Shown piece after piece: positions 33,555-54,400 of a stretch of 64,000 bases of DNA. How positions within the stretch are numbered: the stretch's first letter is position 1; every line of letters begins with the position of its first letter. Below the pieces are notes generated by a model. The model saw only the letters and a program-made list of their open reading frames with translations, searched no databases and had not been told where the DNA came from. The position numbers and the translations under genes are program-made. Origin of the DNA: Catenulispora sp. MAP5-51 (GTDB taxonomy: Bacteria > Actinomycetota > Actinomycetes > Streptomycetales > Catenulisporaceae); the NCBI RefSeq assembly GCF_041261205.1, contig NZ_JBGCCH010000008.1, positions 124,001 through 188,000 of the forward strand, read 5' to 3'.

Positions 33555-34127
33555 ATGCAAGTCAACCGATTCACGAGGTACACCCGCCTGGCCGGCGCCG
33601 TCGCGGTGACGGCGTCCGCGGTCCTGGCCGGCGTGGCGTCCTCCGGCGTCGCCGACGCCTCGGCGGCCGCCGCCAAGACGGCCCCCGCCGCCTCGCGCCA
33701 CCACACCCCCGTGGACCTCACCGGCCTGTCCGCCGCCGTGGACCGGCAGACCGTCAAGAACCTGACCCCCGACGGCAAGCCGCAGGTCGGCACCGACACC
33801 GTCTACGACATGACCATCTACGCCGCCGACGGCACCGCCATCGGCAGCCAGCACGGCGAAACCCTGATCGTCTTCATCAGCCCGGTGAACGGCGACATCT
33901 ACGTCCACCAGCGCGACGTGGTCCAGATAGCCGGCGGCACCCTCACCGACGACGGCCTGGTGAACGTCCTGGCCGGCTTCCGCGGCACCCCGCAGTACCT
34001 CTACGCCCGCGGCGTCAGCGGCGCCCTGGCCGGGCTCTCCGGCGTCTACCAGGAGATCCCGGAGCACGCGGTCCTGCCGCCGAAGATCTGGCAGGCCGCC
34101 GCCGAGATCCACCTGTCTGTGGTCTGA
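33555..34127 (+). CDS. Exported-looking allene-oxide-cyclase-barrel protein, candidate AbyU-like cyclase
   Basis: In this 190-residue protein, residues ~1-38 (basic start, LAGAVAVTASAVLAGVASSGVADASA) look like a Sec signal peptide. The remainder follows the allene oxide cyclase barrel pattern (VGTDTVYDMTIYAADGTAIGSQHGE, VHQRDVVQIAGGTLTDDGLVN, then YARGVSGALAGLSGVYQE). Members of this fold include the AbyU and PyrI4 type spirotetronate cyclases, which make the [4+2] ring, but also many uncharacterised secreted actinomycete proteins. The GVSG-x3-GL-x-G turn resembles what I remember of AbyU. No alignment was run. The ATG at 33555 follows GGGAGAAG. The gene sits 47 nt after the ABC operon and faces the FAD monooxygenase across a shared terminator. 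A signal peptide on a pathway cyclase would be unusual. Confidence 0.6.
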   Translation: MQVNRFTRYTRLAGAVAVTASAVLAGVASSGVADASAAAAKTAPAASRHHTPVDLTGLSAAVDRQTVKNLTPDGKPQVGTDTVYDMTIYAADGTAIGSQHGETLIVFISPVNGDIYVHQRDVVQIAGGTLTDDGLVNVLAGFRGTPQYLYARGVSGALAGLSGVYQEIPEHAVLPPKIWQAAAEIHLSVV

Positions 34128-34141
34128 GGAGGAAGACGGCA

Positions 34142-34179
34142 AGAAGGGCTCGGTCGGCAAGCGCCGGCCGAGCCCTTCT
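34142..34179. terminator. Bidirectional terminator between the barrel protein and the PKS-FAD operon
   Basis: A perfect 12-bp stem, AGAAGGGCTCGG / CCGAGCCCTTCT, has a 14-nt loop and sits between two convergent stop codons. Confidence 0.8.
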
Positions 34180-34184
34180 CCGGC

Positions 34185-35696
34185 TCACGCGGCCCCGGCC
34201 GCCTCCGCACCGAACCACGCCGCGACCGCCTCGGCCAGTCCGCTGACATCGGCCGCGTCGGTCGTCAGCCAGGCGACATGCCCGTCGGGTCGGACAAGCG
34301 CGGCGGCCAGATCCAGCTCCGCCGCCGGCCCTGCCTCGGCCTCGACGACGCTCAGCCGGTCACCCCACGCGCTCAGACCCGGTAGCTCGGCCTTGCCCCC
34401 GGACAGGTCCAGCAGCAGCCCGCGCCCCTCGTGAAGCAGCTCCGGCACCGCGATCTCGCCCCGCTCCGTCCGCAGCCGAACCGGGGGCAGACGCCGGCCG
34501 AGCAGCGGGTGCGGCACGGAATCCTCGGCGGTGCCCGGCGGCAGATAGCGGACTCCGAGCCCTTGCGCCGTCTCGGCCAGGAACCGGTTGACCGGCTCGA
34601 AGGCCAGCAGGTGCCCGAGCAGCGCACGCAGCGGCGCCGCGGTCTCCGGCGGTGCGGCCAGGGACAGCTGCGCCTTGACGTTCTCCACCGCGAAACGGGC
34701 AGCCGGCAACCGCTCCGCCTCGTACGTGTCGAGCAGCCCCTCGGGAGCCCAGCCGGCCACGACGGCCGCCAGCTTCCAGCCCAGGTTCGTCGCGTCCTGG
34801 AACGCCGAGCTGATCCGCTGGCCGTTCAAGGCGAAGAAGACGTGCGCGGCATCGCCGGCCAAGAAGACGCGCCCGGCGCGGAACCGATCCGCGAGCCGGC
34901 TCGGGTTGTCGGTGCGGGTCAGCCACACCGGCTCGGCGTTCTTCAGCTCGACGCCGGTCAGGCGCGCGACGCGGGCGTTCAGCTCCGGCGGCGTCACCTC
35001 GTCGGCCAGGTCGCCGGTGAAGGGGACTTCGAACTCCGAGGTGACGATGCGCCACAGGTCCGGGCCGATCGGCGTCGCCGTGAACAGCCCGCCCACCGGA
35101 GAGTACTTGGCGCCGAAGTGAGCCTCGGCCTGGAAGTCCTCGGAGGCGATCCGCACGTCGCCGATGATGCCGGTGAAGGCGTGGTCGATCCCCGGGAAGC
35201 CGATGCCGGCCAGGCGCCGGACCGCGCTGTCCGCGCCGTCCGCCCCGACCACGTAGCCGGCGGTCAGCTGCTCCGGACCGTCCGCGGTGCGCAGGTCCAC
35301 CACGACGGAGTCGGCATCCTGCGTCAGCCCGACCACCTCGACGCCCCGGCGCACCGGGACGCCCAGACCGGCGACCCACTCCGCCAGCCGCTCCTCCAGC
35401 CGGGACTGCGGTACGACCCGCGAGTGTGTGTGCGGCCCGAACAACGCACTCTGGTCGAGCCAGATGTTCGAGAAGTGCGCCATCGGCAGCTCGATCGTCC
35501 CTTCGCGCAGGGCGTCGAGCAGACCCCGCTGGTCCAGCAGCTCGACCGTGGCCGAGTTGATCGCCATGCCCGGCGCCCGGGGGTCCGCGGCCGGCAGCCG
35601 GTCCAGGACCAGCGGACGCACGCCGCCGAGCGCGAGCTCGCCGGCCAGCAGCAGGCCGGTCGGGCCGGCTCCGACGATGATGACGGGGTGGCTCAT
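34185..35696 (-). CDS. FAD-dependent monooxygenase, PheA/TfdB (aromatic hydroxylase) family
   Basis: This 503-residue protein starts at ATG 35696, directly after AAAGGAGGG with 7-nt spacing. The frame is open 12 codons further, but the Shine-Dalgarno sequence fixes this start. The FAD Rossmann motif VIIVGAGPTGLLLAGELALGG is at the N-terminus, with the DG motif VVGADGADSAVRRLAGIGFPG at ~155-175 and the GD motif GRVFLAGDAAHVFFALNGQRISSAFQDATNLGWKLA at ~275-310. A C-terminal thioredoxin-like region follows, as in phenol hydroxylases. The usual PxGGQGMN after GDAAH is changed to ALNGQRIS. Besides hydroxylation, relatives in spirotetronate clusters (PyrE3, ChlE3 and others) bind FAD structurally and catalyse decalin formation. 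It is the last gene of the PKS operon, so tailoring or cyclisation of the chain is likely. Confidence 0.85.
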   Translation of the reverse strand: MSHPVIIVGAGPTGLLLAGELALGGVRPLVLDRLPAADPRAPGMAINSATVELLDQRGLLDALREGTIELPMAHFSNIWLDQSALFGPHTHSRVVPQSRLEERLAEWVAGLGVPVRRGVEVVGLTQDADSVVVDLRTADGPEQLTAGYVVGADGADSAVRRLAGIGFPGIDHAFTGIIGDVRIASEDFQAEAHFGAKYSPVGGLFTATPIGPDLWRIVTSEFEVPFTGDLADEVTPPELNARVARLTGVELKNAEPVWLTRTDNPSRLADRFRAGRVFLAGDAAHVFFALNGQRISSAFQDATNLGWKLAAVVAGWAPEGLLDTYEAERLPAARFAVENVKAQLSLAAPPETAAPLRALLGHLLAFEPVNRFLAETAQGLGVRYLPPGTAEDSVPHPLLGRRLPPVRLRTERGEIAVPELLHEGRGLLLDLSGGKAELPGLSAWGDRLSVVEAEAGPAAELDLAAALVRPDGHVAWLTTDAADVSGLAEAVAAWFGAEAAGAA

Positions 35697-35745
35697 GACA
35701 GAGCCCTCCTTTGTGGATGTCGTGGTGGTCACCGGATGGTCGTGC

Positions 35746-35795
35746 GGATCGAGTCGGATCGGATCGAGTCGGATCGGATCCAGTCGGATCGGATC
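35746..35795. repeat. Three 15-bp tandem repeats between the last PKS gene and the FAD gene
   Basis: The units are GGATCGAGTCGGATC (35746-35760 and 35761-35775) and GGATCCAGTCGGATC (35776-35790), plus a partial fourth that runs into the PKS stop codon. GATC-rich inverted symmetry gives it folding potential in the mRNA. Confidence 0.9.
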
Positions 35796-38700
35796 AGGAT
35801 TCGGACAAGGCCTGGGCCAGGTGGTGCGCCAGTGCCGCCGCGCTGGGGTTGTCGAAGACGGCCAGCGGGTCCAGCAGCACGCCGTCCTCGGCCTTCATGC
35901 GGTTGCTCAGCTCCAGCGCGGTCAACGACGAGAAGCCCATGTCGAGGAACTGCGCCTCGGCGTCGATGTCGGCCGCCGAACCGTGGCCCAGGATCCGTGC
36001 CGCGTGGCCGAGCAGCAGCTCGAGCAGGATCGCCTCCCGGTCGGCGGCGCTCGCGGCCTGCGCGAGGCGTTCGGCGGCGGTCGGCGCGTCCGGGCCGGCG
36101 TCCGCACCGGTCCGCGGCTCCGTCTCGACGCGCCGGTCGCGGACTTCGGGCAGGTCGTCCAGAAGCCGGCCGGCCGCCGGCGGGAGCGGAGCGTCCCAGT
36201 CGACATCGGCAGCGATCAGGCTGGCTGCGCCGTGTCGCAACGCCCAGGGGAGAGCGGCAGCCGCGTGGGCGGCTGTCGAGGCCGACTGCGAGCCGGCAGG
36301 CGACCACGCGTCCACCGCCAGCGCCACCGCGGCGACACCCTCGGCGCGTGCCCGTTCGACCAAGGCTGCCAAAGCGAATTGAGCCGGCCACCCGGCCGCG
36401 GAGTTCCGTTGTCCGAACGCCGTCGCCGCATCTCCGAGGACCACGAACGCATCGAGCCCCCGACTGCTGGCAAGCTCGTACAACGTGGTCGCCGCGGTCA
36501 GCGTGCGCTCGATCTCGTGCGTATCAAGGGTCTGTGACGCACCGACGAACACCACGGCACCCAGCCGGCCGCCGGCACCGGCCTCGTCGAGCAGCCGGGA
36601 CGCCGCCGCACGATCGGTCAGGTCGGCGACGTCAGCGAGGTCGGCGATGTCGATGGGAATCAGTTCCTTGATTTCCTGTCCGGCCAGGATCGAGACCGCC
36701 GCATCAGTGGTCTGCGATGTCGCGCCGGCAAGCAGCACCGGACCGGAAGTCGGCCACTGCACAGACGCGGCGTGTTCGGCCGCCGCCGTGAATGAGGTGT
36801 GCTCCATCCGCGGGACGAACAGGCCGAAGTCCCGCACGGCGAACGCCTTCTCGCCGTGGGCGTTCCCGAGCCCGGCGGCCAACGCGGTCCCGATCCGGGT
36901 GTCCAGGACGCTCGGCAGATCGACGACACCGCCCCATCGCTGCGGCTTCTCGGCGGTCAGGAACCTGTCGAGGTCCCACAGCCGCGCCGCGGCGGGGTCC
37001 GGCGTGGCGTCGCCGGAGCCGACCGAGACGGCACACCGCGTGGCGAGCCACAGCGGTCCGCCGACCTCGGCGCGGTCCAGGGCTTCGACGAGCCCGACCG
37101 CCGCGTCGAAGTCCAGCAGGGACAGGATGCCGTCGAAACCGTCCTGCTCGCGCAAAGCATCGGCGAGCGCATCGGGGTGGCCGAGCTCATCGGGTCCGAC
37201 GGCCAGGGTGGTGAGCTGAATGCCGCCGGACGATCCCAGCGCGCTCAGTATGGTCGCCGTTTCCGGTGTCGGTTCTCGAACCGAGTCCCCGACCGCCTTC
37301 CCGGCAGGCGCCACCGCGTTTGCGGACGCCGAGGGGAGCACCGCGAGCCACCGCCCGAGCGAGCGCGGAGCGTCCGCCGCGACAGGCTTCCACCGCACCG
37401 CGTAGCGCAGGTGCCGCCGTCGCCGCCACGCCGACAGCGCGGGCAGAACCTCCGCGAGCTGAGCCCGCGCGGTGAGTCCGAGCGCGGCAGTGACCGCTTC
37501 CAAGTCCCCGGCCTCGACAGCGGACCAGAAGCTCGCGTCCTCGGCGCTCGATCCGCTGTCCGCGGCGGGCGGTTCGGGGTTGAGCCAGTAGGTCCGGCGC
37601 TCGAAGGGATAGGTCGGCAGCGGCAGGGGAGCGTCGTCCGGAGGCTGCGGGACCGGCCAGGTCACCGTCCGGCCCGACGTGTGCAGTGTGGCGAGGGCCA
37701 GTGCGAAGCCGTCCGGCTCGGTCCTGTCCTTGCGCAGTGCGGGCACCGCGACGAAAGGCGTTCCGCCGGGCTCCAGCGTGTCGCGGGCCAGCGCGGTCAA
37801 CGTGGCGTCCGGGCCCAGCTCCAGGTAGTGGACCACGCCCTTGGCCCGCAGCGTGCGGACCCCGGCCAGGAAGTTCACCGGCTGCCGGATGTGCGAGGTC
37901 CAGTAATCCGCGGTGTAAAGGTGCGCGGGGTCGGCCGCCTCACCGGTGACGTTGGAGACGAAGGGGATCGTCGGCCGGCGATAGTCGACGGTCTCGGCGA
38001 CCCGCCGGAACTCGTCGAGGACTGGTTCCATGTGCGGGGAGTGGAACGCGTGCGAGACCATCAGTTCCTTGACTCGCCTGCCGTTCTCACGCAGCCGCTC
38101 GGCGACCAGCTGCGCCTGTTCGCGATCCCCGGCGATGACGGTCGAGCGCGGGCTGTTCACCGCTGCCAGACAGACATCGCCTCCGTGGCCCGTCAACAGC
38201 GGCAGCACCTCCTCCGCTCCCGCCTCGACGGCGAACATGGCGCCGCCGGGGACCGCCTGCTGCATGAGCCGCCCCCGCGCGGTCACGAGCTTCACGGCGT
38301 CGGCCAGCGACCACACGCCGGCCAGATGGGCGGCGCTCAGCTCGCCGACGGAGTGGCCGATCAACAGGTCCGGTGTCAGACCGTGGCTTTCAGCCAGCCG
38401 GTACAGGGCGACGTGCAGGGCGAACAACGCCGGCTGGGCGTACCGCGTCTGATGGATCAGCGCGGCCTGCGGCGCGTCGGGATCGGCCAGTATCAGAGAT
38501 CGAAGACCGACCTCTGCCCCCGTTTCGGTGTCGAACGCGGCGCACACCTGGCTCAGGACCTCATCGAAGACCGGATGCGCCCGGCACAGGTCCGCTCCCA
38601 TGCCGGGCCGCTGGCTGCCCTGACCGGTGAACAGGAAGGCAAGCTTGCCCCGCACGACCGCCTGCCCGGACACCACGTCGCGCGACGCGGTCCCGGTCGC

Positions 38701-40362
38701 GAGCGCGTCGAGCGCCGCGGCGGTCCGCTCCGGACCGTGTCCGAGGACCACGGCGCGATGGTCGAACGTGGCGCGCGTCGTCGCCAGTGCGTGTGCCAAT
38801 CGCGGCATCGTGAACTCCGCGTGGTGGCGGCGGTGGAAGCCCCGCAGCCGGACCGCCTGGGCCGCCAGCGCGCTCGGTGACTTCGCTGATATCGGCAGCA
38901 GGACCGGAGCCGTCGAAGCCCGCGGATCGGCGCCGGGTGCCGGTTCCGGTTCCGGTTCCGGTGTCGGAGCCGGCGTCGGCGCCTGCTCGAGGACCACGTG
39001 CGCGTTGGTGCCGCTGATGCCGAACGACGAGACGCCCGCCCGCCGCGGCTGCCCGGTCGCGGGCCAGTCCACCGGCTCACTCAGAACCCTGACGCCGCCG
39101 CCGTTCCATTCCACGTGCGGGCTCGGCTCCTGCGCGTGCAGCGTCGCGGGCAACAAGCCGTGCTCGATCGCCTTGACCATCTTGATGATCCCGGCGACGC
39201 CGGCGGCAGCCTGGGTGTGCCCGATGTTGCTCTTGACAGAGCCCAGATACAGCGGACGCTCGGCAGGCCGGTCCGGACCGTATGCGGCGATCAGCGCCTG
39301 TGCTTCGATGGGATCGCCGAGAGTGGTGCCGGTTCCGTGCCCCTCCACCGCGTCGACCTCCTGCGGCGTGAGCCCGGCGTTCGACAGGGCTTGGCGGATG
39401 ACGCGCTGCTGCGAGGGCCCGTTCGGCGCGGTCAGTCCGTTGCTCGCGCCGTCCTGGTTCACCGCGCTGCCGCGGATCACGGCCAGCACTTGGTGCCCGT
39501 TGCGTTGCGCGTCCGAGAGCCGTTCCAGCAGCAGCAGACCGGCGCCCTCGCCCCAGCCGGTGCCGTCGGCACCGGCGCCGAACGACCGGCACCGGCCGTC
39601 CGGCGACAGCCCGTGCTGCCGGCTGAACTCCACGAACAGGCTGGGCGTGGCGAGCACCGACACGCCGCCGGCCAGTGCCAGTCCGCAGTCCCCGTTGCGC
39701 AGCGCCTGGCAGGCCAGATGCGTGGCGACCAAGGAGGAGGAGCAGGCGGTGTCCACGGTGACCGCGGGGCCTTCGAACCCGAAGGTGTAGGCCACGCGCC
39801 CGGTCGCCACGCTCCCGGCGCTGCCGTTGCCGATCAGGCCCTCGAACTCGGCCGCGCTGGAGTGGAACAGGCGCGCGCCGTAGTCGCCGTACATGACCCC
39901 GGCGAAGACCCCGGTGTCGCTGCCCTTCAACGCCAGCGGGTCGATGCCCGCGCGTTCGAAGGCCTCCCAGGCGATCTCCAGCAGGATCCGCTGCTGCGGG
40001 TCGATGCTGAGGGCCTCGCGGGGCGAGATCCCGAAGAACGCCGCGTCGAAGTCCCCCGCGTCGTGCAGGAAGGCGCCGTGGCGGGAGTAGGAGGTGCCCG
40101 GGTGGTCGGGGTCGGGATGGTAGAGGGCGTCCAGGTCCCATCCCCGGTCGGCGGGCATGGTGCCGACCGCGTCCGTCCGGTCCCGCACGAGCTGCCAGAG
40201 CTGTTCGGGGAACTGCGCCCCGCCCGGGTAGCGGCAGCTCATCCCGATGATCGCGATGGGCTCGCGGGCCGCCGCCCGGGCCTGGCGCAGGCTGCGCCGG
40301 GTCCGTTCCAGGTCTGCGGTCACCCGCTTGAGGTATTCGACGAGTTGTTCTTCCGTGGCCAT
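35794..40362 (-). CDS. Type I PKS, terminal visible module KS-AT-KR(inactive)-ACP, no thioesterase
   Basis: In this 1522-residue protein, the N-terminal coiled-coil docking segment ([24 protein letters not shown]) is followed by KS (~34-460, Cys in TACSSS, HGTGT, SNIGH), AT (~565-870: GQGSQ, GHSVGE, HAFH, so malonyl-CoA) and a KR-like region (~1000-1400). That region has lost the NADPH motif ([13 protein letters not shown] instead of [13 protein letters not shown]) and the Ser/Tyr catalytic positions. The ACP (~1445-1515) has DMGFSSL, with the phosphopantetheine Ser retained. There is no DH, ER or TE, so the module should leave a beta-ketoacyl-ACP. The ATG at 40362 begins the docking domain. 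An upstream GTG frame to 40458 overlaps the preceding gene and is Arg/Pro-rich. Release must come from another protein, for example the KAS III-like enzyme or the type II thioesterase. Confidence 0.93.
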   Translation of the reverse strand: MATEEQLVEYLKRVTADLERTRRSLRQARAAAREPIAIIGMSCRYPGGAQFPEQLWQLVRDRTDAVGTMPADRGWDLDALYHPDPDHPGTSYSRHGAFLHDAGDFDAAFFGISPREALSIDPQQRILLEIAWEAFERAGIDPLALKGSDTGVFAGVMYGDYGARLFHSSAAEFEGLIGNGSAGSVATGRVAYTFGFEGPAVTVDTACSSSLVATHLACQALRNGDCGLALAGGVSVLATPSLFVEFSRQHGLSPDGRCRSFGAGADGTGWGEGAGLLLLERLSDAQRNGHQVLAVIRGSAVNQDGASNGLTAPNGPSQQRVIRQALSNAGLTPQEVDAVEGHGTGTTLGDPIEAQALIAAYGPDRPAERPLYLGSVKSNIGHTQAAAGVAGIIKMVKAIEHGLLPATLHAQEPSPHVEWNGGGVRVLSEPVDWPATGQPRRAGVSSFGISGTNAHVVLEQAPTPAPTPEPEPEPAPGADPRASTAPVLLPISAKSPSALAAQAVRLRGFHRRHHAEFTMPRLAHALATTRATFDHRAVVLGHGPERTAAALDALATGTASRDVVSGQAVVRGKLAFLFTGQGSQRPGMGADLCRAHPVFDEVLSQVCAAFDTETGAEVGLRSLILADPDAPQAALIHQTRYAQPALFALHVALYRLAESHGLTPDLLIGHSVGELSAAHLAGVWSLADAVKLVTARGRLMQQAVPGGAMFAVEAGAEEVLPLLTGHGGDVCLAAVNSPRSTVIAGDREQAQLVAERLRENGRRVKELMVSHAFHSPHMEPVLDEFRRVAETVDYRRPTIPFVSNVTGEAADPAHLYTADYWTSHIRQPVNFLAGVRTLRAKGVVHYLELGPDATLTALARDTLEPGGTPFVAVPALRKDRTEPDGFALALATLHTSGRTVTWPVPQPPDDAPLPLPTYPFERRTYWLNPEPPAADSGSSAEDASFWSAVEAGDLEAVTAALGLTARAQLAEVLPALSAWRRRRHLRYAVRWKPVAADAPRSLGRWLAVLPSASANAVAPAGKAVGDSVREPTPETATILSALGSSGGIQLTTLAVGPDELGHPDALADALREQDGFDGILSLLDFDAAVGLVEALDRAEVGGPLWLATRCAVSVGSGDATPDPAAARLWDLDRFLTAEKPQRWGGVVDLPSVLDTRIGTALAAGLGNAHGEKAFAVRDFGLFVPRMEHTSFTAAAEHAASVQWPTSGPVLLAGATSQTTDAAVSILAGQEIKELIPIDIADLADVADLTDRAAASRLLDEAGAGGRLGAVVFVGASQTLDTHEIERTLTAATTLYELASSRGLDAFVVLGDAATAFGQRNSAAGWPAQFALAALVERARAEGVAAVALAVDAWSPAGSQSASTAAHAAAALPWALRHGAASLIAADVDWDAPLPPAAGRLLDDLPEVRDRRVETEPRTGADAGPDAPTAAERLAQAASAADREAILLELLLGHAARILGHGSAADIDAEAQFLDMGFSSLTALELSNRMKAEDGVLLDPLAVFDNPSAAALAHHLAQALSES

Positions 40363-40438
40363 CTGGGATTCCGTCTCTAGTTGTCGCCGAGGTCGCCGAG
40401 GTCGCCGAAGTTGCCGGGGCCGCCGGGGTGCGTCCCGG

Positions 40439-51451
<11,013 letters not shown>

Positions 51452-51488
51452 CGCGGCGTTCCCCTCCGTGTCCTTCGTGCGGTGTGGT

Positions 51489-54400
51489 CTAGCGGCCGAG
51501 CGTTTCGTCCAGTGCCTCGAACAGCTCCTCGTCGGTGGCCTCGTCCAGGTCGGCCCCCGGGGCTTCGCCGTCGGCCGGCCCGGTCCCCTTGCGGGCCCAC
51601 AGCGTGGCCTGCAACCGGGTCAGCACCTTGGCCAGCGCGCCGGTCGCGGCCTGCGCCTGGAGTTCGGCCAGCGCCGCCTCCAGGTGGTCGACCTGGGCCA
51701 GGGCGTGCGCCTCGGCCGCGGCCGGACCGCCCGGAACCAGCGCCTCGTACAGATGCCGGGCCACGGCGGCCGGCGTCGGGTGGTCGAAGATCAGGCTGAC
51801 CGGCAGGCGCAGCGCCACGGCCGAGGCCAGCCGGTTGCGCAGCTCCACGGCGCTGAGGGAGTCGGCGCCCAGGTCCTTGAACGAGGCCTGCTCGGCGATC
51901 GCCGCCGGGTTCGAGTAGCCGAGCACGACGGCGGTCTGGGCGCGGACGATCTCGATCAGTGCGTTGATGCCTTCGGTTCTGGACAGAGCCTCCAGGCCGG
52001 CCACGGTGCGCGCCGCCGCCTCGGTGCCGGCCCGCCCGGCCGTGCCCGAACCCGCGCCGGAACCCGCGCCCGGCCCCTGCGCCCGACCGCCGGGGTCGGC
52101 CAGCCGGCGCAGCAGCGGCGGCAGTGCGTCGCCCAGGGCTCGCAGGGCCCGTACATCCAGCATCGCCGCGACCGTGTGTGCACGACTCGGCGCGCGCCCC
52201 GCCGGCAGGGCCGCGTCGTACAGTGCCGTGCCGCGCCCGGGCTCGATCGCGCCGAAGCCGGAGCGCGCTATCCGGGCCCGGTCCGCCGCGGTGAGCTCGC
52301 CGGCCATCCCGGTGGTCCACGGTCCCCAGCCCAGCGACAGCCCGGGCCGTCCGCTCGCGCGCCGCTTCTGCGCCAGGGCGTCCAGGAAGGCGTTCGCGGC
52401 GGCGTAGTTCGCCTGCCCCGGCCCGCCGACGGTGCCGGCGATCGAGGAGAACACGGTGAACTCGGCCAGATCGGCGTCCGCGGTGAGCTCGTGCAGCAGC
52501 CACGCGGCGTCGACCTTCGGGCGCAGCACCTTGTCCAGGCGGTCGGCGGTGAGGTCTTCCAGCAACGCGTCGTCCAGGACGCCCGCGCTGTGCACGATCG
52601 CGGTCAGCGGCCGGTCGGCCGGGACCGCCTCCAGCAGCGCACGCAGCTGTGCGGCGTCGGCGGTGTCGCAGGCCACTGCCTCGGCCCGGCACCCGAGCGT
52701 GCCGAGTTCCCCGACCAGCTCCGCGATGCCGGCTGCCCGCGCACCGCGCCGGCCGGCCAGCAGCAGGTGCTGTGCGCCGTGCCGTTCGGCGAGGTGGCGC
52801 GCGAACACCGGTCCGAGTGCGCCGGTCGCTCCGGTGACCAGCACCGTGCCCCGCGGGTCCGGACGCCCGGGCAGGGTCAGGACGACCTTGCCGGTGTGCC
52901 GGGCCTGGCTCAGGTGCCGGAAGGCCTCGACCGCCCGGCCCACCTCCCAGGCGGTGATCGGCAGCGGCTGCAGGACTCCGGTGGCGAACAGCGCCGACAG
53001 TTCGGCGAACATCTCCCGCATCCGCTCCGGCCCGGCGTCGAACAGGTCGAAGGCTCGGTAGCGCACGCCGGGGTGGGCCTCGGCGACGGTGTCCGGCTCG
53101 CGGACGTCGGTCTTGCCCATCTCGACGAACCGCCCGCCGCGCGGCAGCAGCCGCAGCGAGGCGTCGACGAACTCCCGCGCCAGGGAGTCCAGGACCACGT
53201 CCACGCCGCGGCCCTCGGTCACCCGCAGGATCTGCGCCTCGAAGTCGAGCGTGCGCGAGGAGGCGATGTGCTCGTCGTCGAACCCCTGCTCGCGCAGCAC
53301 CTCCCACTTGCCGGGGCTGGCTGTGGCGAACACCTCCAGGCCCCAGTGCCGGGCCAGCTGCACGGCGGCCATGCCCACGCCGCCGGTCGCGGCGTGGATC
53401 AGGACGGCTTCGCCGGGCTGGACGCCGGCCAGGTCGGCCAGGCCGTGGTAGGCGGTGAGGAAGACCACCGGCAGCACCGCGGCCTGCGCGAACGACAGGC
53501 CGGCCGGGACCGGGGCGACGAAGCGGTGGTCGGTGACCGCGTATGGACCGACACCGCCGGCGAACAGCCCGGTGACCCGGTCGCCCGGCGCCAGCCCGGT
53601 CACCGCCTCGCCGATCTCGGTGACCACGCCGGCGGCCTCCGCGCCGATCACCGCGTTTCCGGGATACATACCCAGGGCGATCATGGTGTCGCGGAAGTTC
53701 AGCCCCGCGGCCCGCACCGAGATCCGGATCTCCTGCGCGGCCAGCGGCCGGGTCGCGGCGTCGGTCGGCAGCAGCGCCAGGTTCTCGAAGGTGCCGGTCT
53801 GCGACGTCGCCAGGTGCCAGTCGGTGCTCCCGTCCGGCGGGACCAGGAAGCCGGACTGCCCGCCGGCCGCCGCACGGCGCCGGACCAGACCGGGCACCAG
53901 GATCTCCCCGTGCCGCACGGCGATCTGCGCCTCGCCGGTCGCCAGCGCGGCCGGCACGGCCGCCGCGGAGTCGGGACCGCGGTCGGCGTCCACGAGCACG
54001 AAGCGGCCCGGGTGTTCGGTCTGGGCGGCGCGGATCAGGCCCCACGCCGGTGCGTGGACGAGGTCTGCGACGTCCTCTTGGCCGTCCACCGACACCGCGC
54101 CGTAGGTGAGCACGGCCAGGCGCCGGCCGTCGTTGTCCGGGTCGGCGAGCCATTCCTGGACCCGGGCCAGCAGGTCCCGGGTCGCGGCGTGGGTCGCGGC
54201 CGGCAGGTCGGCGCCGGGGTCGGGCTTGTCGTCCAGGCTGAGGATCTCGGCCTCGGGCACGGCTGCGCCGTCCGCACCGTCTGTGCCGTCTGTGCCGTCT
54301 GTGCGGTCTGCACTGTCTGTGGCGGGTAGGGCCGCCGGCAGCCATTCGAGCTCGTACACGTCGTGCCTGGCCGGCGCGGCAGCCACCGAGCCGGTGTCGA

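Noticed and set aside
53300-53760. ER domains in the other PKS modules
   Set aside because: I looked between DH and KR in the remaining modules and found only the KR structural half. The ER signature is present only in the module at 51489-58034.
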